A stretch of DNA of 15,772 bases from NCBI GenBank assembly GCA_024681495.1, contig JAILAS010000044.1, positions 1-15,772 of the forward strand, read 5' to 3'. The DNA is from Eubacterium sp. (GTDB lineage Bacteria > Bacillota > Clostridia > Lachnospirales > Lachnospiraceae). Under the pieces are notes generated by a model. It did no database searches, was not told the DNA's origin, and saw only the letters and a list, made by a program, of their open reading frames with translations. Each line of letters starts with the position of its first letter. The stretch's first letter is position 1. Both the position numbers and the translations under genes were made by a program. This document shows positions 12,143 to 15,772 of this stretch, one piece after another.

Positions 12143-13306
12143 ATGCGAGATCCGTTATCTAAGAGAATAAAGACAGTACAGCCTTCGGGCATAAGGAAGT
12201 TCTTCGACCTGGTTTCGGAGATGACAGACGCCATTTCGCTGGGTGTCGGCGAGCCGGACTTCGACACGCCGTGGCACGTTCGCGACGAGGGCATTCACTC
12301 CCTTGACATCGGCCGCACGTTCTACACATCCAACGCCGGCCTTAAGGAGTTGAAGGAAGAGATTTGCAAGTATTTGGACCGCCACTACGATCTCAAGTAC
12401 GACCCCGTTCACGAGACGCTCATTACTGTGGGCGGATCGGAGGCGATAGACATTGCGCTCCGCGCGATGCTCGACCCGGGCGATGAGGTGATAATACCCC
12501 AGCCGTCCTACGTTTCATATGAGCCCTGCACCATACTCGCGAACGGCACGCCGGTTATCATCGAGCTTAAGGAGGAGAACGAGTTCCGCCTGACCAAGGG
12601 AGAGCTCCTCGACGCCATAACAGATAAGACGAAGATCCTCGTTATGCCCTTCCCCAACAACCCCACCGGGGCCATCATGGAGAAGGAGGACCTCGAGGAC
12701 ATCGCGAAGGTCTGCATCGAGAAGGACATCTTCGTCCTGAGCGATGAGATCTATTCCGCGCTTACATATAAGGGTGACCACATCTCCATTGCTTCCCTGC
12801 CCGGGATGAAGGAGAGGACTGTGGTAATAAACGGCTTTTCCAAGTCGCACGCCATGACGGGATGGAGGCTGGGATACGCCTGCGCGCCGGCGCCCATCAT
12901 CGCCGAGATGCTTAAGATCCATCAGTTCGCCATCATGTGCGCCCCCACCACCAGCCAGTACGCAGCCCTCGAGGCCATGAAGTACGGCGACGAGGACGTG
13001 GAGAACATGAGACAGGAGTACAACGGACGACGCAGGTTCCTTATGCACAGGTTCAAGGAGATGGGCCTCAAGTGCTTCGAGCCCTACGGCGCATTCTACG
13101 TGTTCCCGTCCGTGAAGCAGTTCGGGATGACCTCGGAGGAGTTCGCCGAGAAGCTCCTCATGAGCCAGAAGGTGGCAGTGGTTCCGGGCACAGCGTTCGG
13201 AGCGTGCGGAGAGGGATTCCTTCGAATTTCCTACGCGTACTCGCTCGAGAATCTTAAGGAAGCTTTGGACAGAATGGAGACATTTATCAAAGAGATATGT
13301 CAATAA
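12143..13306 (+). CDS. PLP-dependent class I/II aminotransferase
   Basis: A 387-residue fold-type I aminotransferase. Visible are SLGVGEPDFDTP (32-43), GGSEAIDIALRA for phosphate contact (97-108), the PNNPTGA motif (171-177), cofactor-ring Asp201 in LSDEIYSAL, the PLP lysine K234 in NGFSKSHAMTGWRLGYA and a C-terminal arginine in FLRISYAYS that binds the substrate carboxylate. The family (AspC/PatA/MalY-like Igamma group) transfers amino groups between amino acids such as aspartate or aromatics and 2-oxoglutarate; the exact substrate is not readable. It follows the Lrp gene by 85 nt and overlaps ecfA1 by 10 nt, so it shares a message with the ECF transporter genes. Confidence 0.93.
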   Translation: MRDPLSKRIKTVQPSGIRKFFDLVSEMTDAISLGVGEPDFDTPWHVRDEGIHSLDIGRTFYTSNAGLKELKEEICKYLDRHYDLKYDPVHETLITVGGSEAIDIALRAMLDPGDEVIIPQPSYVSYEPCTILANGTPVIIELKEENEFRLTKGELLDAITDKTKILVMPFPNNPTGAIMEKEDLEDIAKVCIEKDIFVLSDEIYSALTYKGDHISIASLPGMKERTVVINGFSKSHAMTGWRLGYACAPAPIIAEMLKIHQFAIMCAPTTSQYAALEAMKYGDEDVENMRQEYNGRRRFLMHRFKEMGLKCFEPYGAFYVFPSVKQFGMTSEEFAEKLLMSQKVAVVPGTAFGACGEGFLRISYAYSLENLKEALDRMETFIKEICQ

Positions 13307-14148
13307 TCAGGACCGACAACATTCTATTCGAATACATACGCCGCAACGAGCAGGGAGAGGTCGAGCAGATTAAGACCGCCCTGGATCACGTGAACATTGA
13401 CGTCGAGGAAGGTGAGTTCATCGCCATTCTCGGCGCTAACGGTTCAGGGAAATCCACCCTTGCCAAGCATCTCAACGCCCTTCTGTTTCCGGAGGAGGGC
13501 TCCGTTTGGATTGACGGAATGAACACCAGGGAGAAGGAGAATATCTATTCGGTCCGAAAGACCTCCGGCATGGTGTTCCAAAACCCCGATAATCAAATCA
13601 TAGCCAACGTGGTGGAAGAGGACGTGGGCTTCGGCCCCGAGAACCTCGGCGTCCCCTCTGAGAGGATACGCGAGGTGGTCGAAGAGAGCCTCGGAAGGGT
13701 CGGCATGACCAAATACCGCAAGGCGTCTCCCAACAGGCTTTCGGGAGGCCAGAAGCAGAGGGTGGCGATAGCCGGAGTCCTGGCGATGCACCCCAAGTGT
13801 CTGGTCTTGGACGAGTCGACCGCCATGCTCGACCCGATCGGCCGCAAGGAGGTCATTGACACCGCATTGTCCCTCAATAAGGACGAGGGAGTCACGGTGA
13901 TTCTCATAACACATTACATGGAAGAGGTGACGGGGGCCGACAGGGTATTCGTCATGAACCGCGGAAGCGTCGCTATGGAGGGGACGCCCCGCGAAATCTT
14001 CAGCAGAAGCAAGGAAATTGAGAGCTACGGGCTGTGCCTGCCGCAGGTGGCGGTGCTGGCCAATGAGCTCAGGAGCAGGGGAGTGCCCCTTCCCGAGGGC
14101 ATCCTCACCCCCGACGAGCTGGCCGATGAGCTGGCCGCGCTGATGTAG
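13297..14148 (+). CDS. ecfA1: ECF transporter ATPase EcfA1
   Basis: A 283-residue ABC ATPase: Walker A GANGSGKS (46-53), Q-loop Q95 in MVFQNPDNQ, signature LSGGQ (148-152), Walker B CLVLDE (168-173) continuing as the EcfA-type DESTAMLDPIGR, and a switch His in ITHYMEEV. With EcfA2 and the transmembrane EcfT it forms the energising core that serves several substrate-binding S proteins for vitamins or metal ions. It begins inside the aminotransferase stop region (10-nt overlap) and is followed after 26 nt by ecfA2. Being the first of two ATPases, with DEST rather than DEPT, it fits the A1 position. Confidence 0.94.
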   Translation: MSIIRTDNILFEYIRRNEQGEVEQIKTALDHVNIDVEEGEFIAILGANGSGKSTLAKHLNALLFPEEGSVWIDGMNTREKENIYSVRKTSGMVFQNPDNQIIANVVEEDVGFGPENLGVPSERIREVVEESLGRVGMTKYRKASPNRLSGGQKQRVAIAGVLAMHPKCLVLDESTAMLDPIGRKEVIDTALSLNKDEGVTVILITHYMEEVTGADRVFVMNRGSVAMEGTPREIFSRSKEIESYGLCLPQVAVLANELRSRGVPLPEGILTPDELADELAALM

Positions 14149-14174
14149 TCCGCTGTCTTAACCCGGGAGGCTTT

Positions 14175-15032
14175 ATGTCATTAATTCTGGATCACATAAA
14201 TTATACATACAATCCCGGCACGGCCTTCGAGTCCGTGGCGCTTAGGGACGTGTGCCTTAAGATAGAGGACGGCGAGAGCGTGGGCATCATCGGGCACACG
14301 GGCTCGGGGAAATCCACGCTTATCAAGCACATGAACGGCCTTCTCAGGGCACAGAGCGGTTCCGTCTACTACAACGGGCAGGACATCTACGACAGCGATT
14401 TCGATCTGCGCGGCCTGAGGTTTCAGGTGGGCCTGGTGTTCCAGTATCCCGAGTATCAGCTCTTCGAGGAGACCGTGCTTAAGGACGTGGCCTTCGGCCC
14501 CCACAACATGGGGTACAGCGACAAGGAGGCCGCCATCATGGCATATGAGGCATTGAAGACCGTGGAGCTCGAACCCGAGGTCTACGATCAGTCGCCGTTC
14601 GACATGTCGGGAGGGCAGAAGAGGCGCGCGGCTATTGCCGGCGTGCTCGCCATGAAGCCGTCCACCCTCATCCTCGACGAGCCCACGGCGGGGCTGGACC
14701 CCGAGGGACGCAGGAAGATGCTCGACCTCATTAAGGGCCTGTGCGAGAAGGACGGAATCACCGTGGTGATGGTGTCGCACAGCATGGAGGATATGGCAGA
14801 TTATGTAAACCGCATCGTGGTCATGGACGAGGGCCGGGTAGCAATGGATGCCGACCCCCACGAGGTCTTCTCCCGGGAGGAGGAGCTGCGCGCGATGGGA
14901 CTCATGGTGCCGCAGGTGAGCCTGGTGGCGTCGAAGCTGGCCGCGCGCGGGATCGATATAAGGACTGACGGTATTACGGTCTCCGAGACCGCGGATGCCA
15001 TCGTCGAGGCGTTGAGAGGCAGGTACAGATGA
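14175..15032 (+). CDS. ecfA2: ECF transporter ATPase EcfA2
   Basis: A 285-residue ABC ATPase: Walker A GHTGSGKS (40-47), Q90 in LVFQYPEYQLFEETV, signature MSGGQ (144-148), Walker B LILDEPTAGLDPEGR (165-179) and His in VSHSMEDMADY. The FQYPEYQLFE phrase is characteristic of EcfA2. It pairs with EcfA1 as a heterodimer under EcfT. The start follows GGGAGG (14165-14170). The stop overlaps the ecfT start as ATGA, indicating coupled synthesis of complex subunits. Confidence 0.94.
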   Translation: MSLILDHINYTYNPGTAFESVALRDVCLKIEDGESVGIIGHTGSGKSTLIKHMNGLLRAQSGSVYYNGQDIYDSDFDLRGLRFQVGLVFQYPEYQLFEETVLKDVAFGPHNMGYSDKEAAIMAYEALKTVELEPEVYDQSPFDMSGGQKRRAAIAGVLAMKPSTLILDEPTAGLDPEGRRKMLDLIKGLCEKDGITVVMVSHSMEDMADYVNRIVVMDEGRVAMDADPHEVFSREEELRAMGLMVPQVSLVASKLAARGIDIRTDGITVSETADAIVEALRGRYR

Positions 15033-15772
15033 AACAGATAACTTTGGGACAATACTATCCTGTGGATTCCATCCTGCACACTCTGGACCCGAGGGTGAAG
15101 TTCGTCGGCACGGGGCTATTCCTCGTCTCGCTGTTTATCTTCGGGAATCTGGCGGGACTGGTGGTGGCCACATTGTTCCTCGGGACGATGATTGCCCTCT
15201 CGAAGGTGCCCTTCGGGTACATGGTCAGGGGCCTTAAGCCCGTGTTTATCCTGATGGTGGTCACGGCCCTGCTGAATCTTTTACTCACGCCCGGCGATTC
15301 GATGTTTCAGCTCGGACCGGTTAACATAACATACAGGGGCGTGCGCAGCGCCGGCTTCCTCATCATTCGCCTGAGCTACCTGGTGCTGGGGACGTCGCTC
15401 ATGACACTCACCACCACGCCGAACAGGCTCACGGACGGAATGGAGAGCCTGCTGGCGCCCCTGAACCGCATAAAGGTGCCCGTGCACGAGGTGGCCATGA
15501 TGATGTCTATCGCACTGCGCTTTATCCCGATTCTGGTCGAGGAGACTGATAAGATCCGGAGTGCGCAGGCGGCCAGGGGTGTGGACTTCGAGTCCGGCGG
15601 TATATTGAAACGCGCGAAAAGCTACATTCCGCTTCTGGTGCCCCTTTTCGTGTCGGCATTTCGGCGCGCGGATGAGCTGGCGCTGGCCATGGAGTCGCGC
15701 TGCTACAGGGGCGGAGACGGCAGGACGAAGATGAATCCCCTCGTCTACAGGGGTAGGGACTTCGCCGCATAC
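15029..15772 (+). CDS. ecfT: ECF transporter transmembrane protein EcfT (3' end cut by window)
   Basis: 248 codons are visible with no stop before the window end; the family is usually about 265 residues, so roughly 15-20 are missing. The start is HTLDPRVKF-like (17-25), typical of EcfT. Hydrophobic helices lie at about 25-57, 70-88, 106-126 and 198-210. The two cytoplasmic coupling motifs are present: AARGV (181-185) and the second in the variant form ESRCYRG (222-228), where many homologues have an A-R-G/A-R-C core. These arginines dock onto the two ATPases. The gene is the third member of ecfA1-ecfA2-ecfT; no S component is visible. Confidence 0.93.
   Translation, partial: MKQITLGQYYPVDSILHTLDPRVKFVGTGLFLVSLFIFGNLAGLVVATLFLGTMIALSKVPFGYMVRGLKPVFILMVVTALLNLLLTPGDSMFQLGPVNITYRGVRSAGFLIIRLSYLVLGTSLMTLTTTPNRLTDGMESLLAPLNRIKVPVHEVAMMMSIALRFIPILVEETDKIRSAQAARGVDFESGGILKRAKSYIPLLVPLFVSAFRRADELALAMESRCYRGGDGRTKMNPLVYRGRDFAAY

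Overview
The window looks like chromosomal DNA of a GC-rich (by eye roughly 55-60% G+C), anaerobic, Gram-positive member of the Bacillota, most likely class Clostridia. The pointers are a tRNA without an encoded CCA end, strong AGGAGG-type ribosome binding sites, a secreted VanW-family protein, an Lgt of the GRIGCFLAGCCYG type, an energy-coupling-factor (ECF) transporter core, and an O2-sensitive type of molybdenum/tungsten enzyme. Genus cannot be fixed from what is visible. No transposase, integrase, CRISPR array or phage gene is seen.

Layout. (1) Positions 2-120 hold a tRNA-Gly(GCC) and its terminator. (2) Positions 152-6043 are a tightly packed rightward run: an O-antigen-polymerase/ligase-like membrane protein, BirA, Lgt, an ABC-F ATPase and endonuclease III (Nth). 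Junctions are 1 nt, 11 nt, a 29-nt overlap and a 4-nt overlap, and the run ends in a good terminator at 6066-6105. (3) Positions 6138-8291 are a single-gene unit encoding a cytoplasmic bis-MGD molybdenum/tungsten enzyme related to acetylene hydratase, closed by an elaborate hairpin (8317-8400) that carries a promoter-like sequence in its interior. (4) Positions 8418-9408 hold a leftward gene for a membrane-anchored helical-repeat protein of unknown function, a rightward 36-codon membrane miniprotein gene not found by ordinary length cut-offs, and a 92-bp imperfect palindrome containing two face-to-face promoters. (5) Positions 9409-12057 hold a secreted VanW-domain protein with an acidic Asp/Ser-repeat tail, a cut-down HypE/AIR-synthase-like protein and an Lrp/AsnC regulator. 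(6) Positions 12143-15772 hold a class I aminotransferase running with a 10-nt overlap into ecfA1, then ecfA2 and ecfT; ecfT is cut by the window end.

Most genes are housekeeping: biotin attachment, lipoprotein lipidation, ribosome-associated ATPase, base-excision repair and vitamin-uptake energising. The parts most worth a second look are the symmetric promoter palindrome at 9288-9379 with the adjacent miniprotein, the solitary Mo/W enzyme with His where acetylene hydratase has its catalytic Asp, the promoter-bearing hairpin at 8317-8400, and the AIR-synthase-like protein that lacks its ATP-binding half. A sequence-wide habit is also visible: third codon positions switch to T or A before a codon starting with AA, giving an excess of CTTAAG and of out-of-frame TAA.
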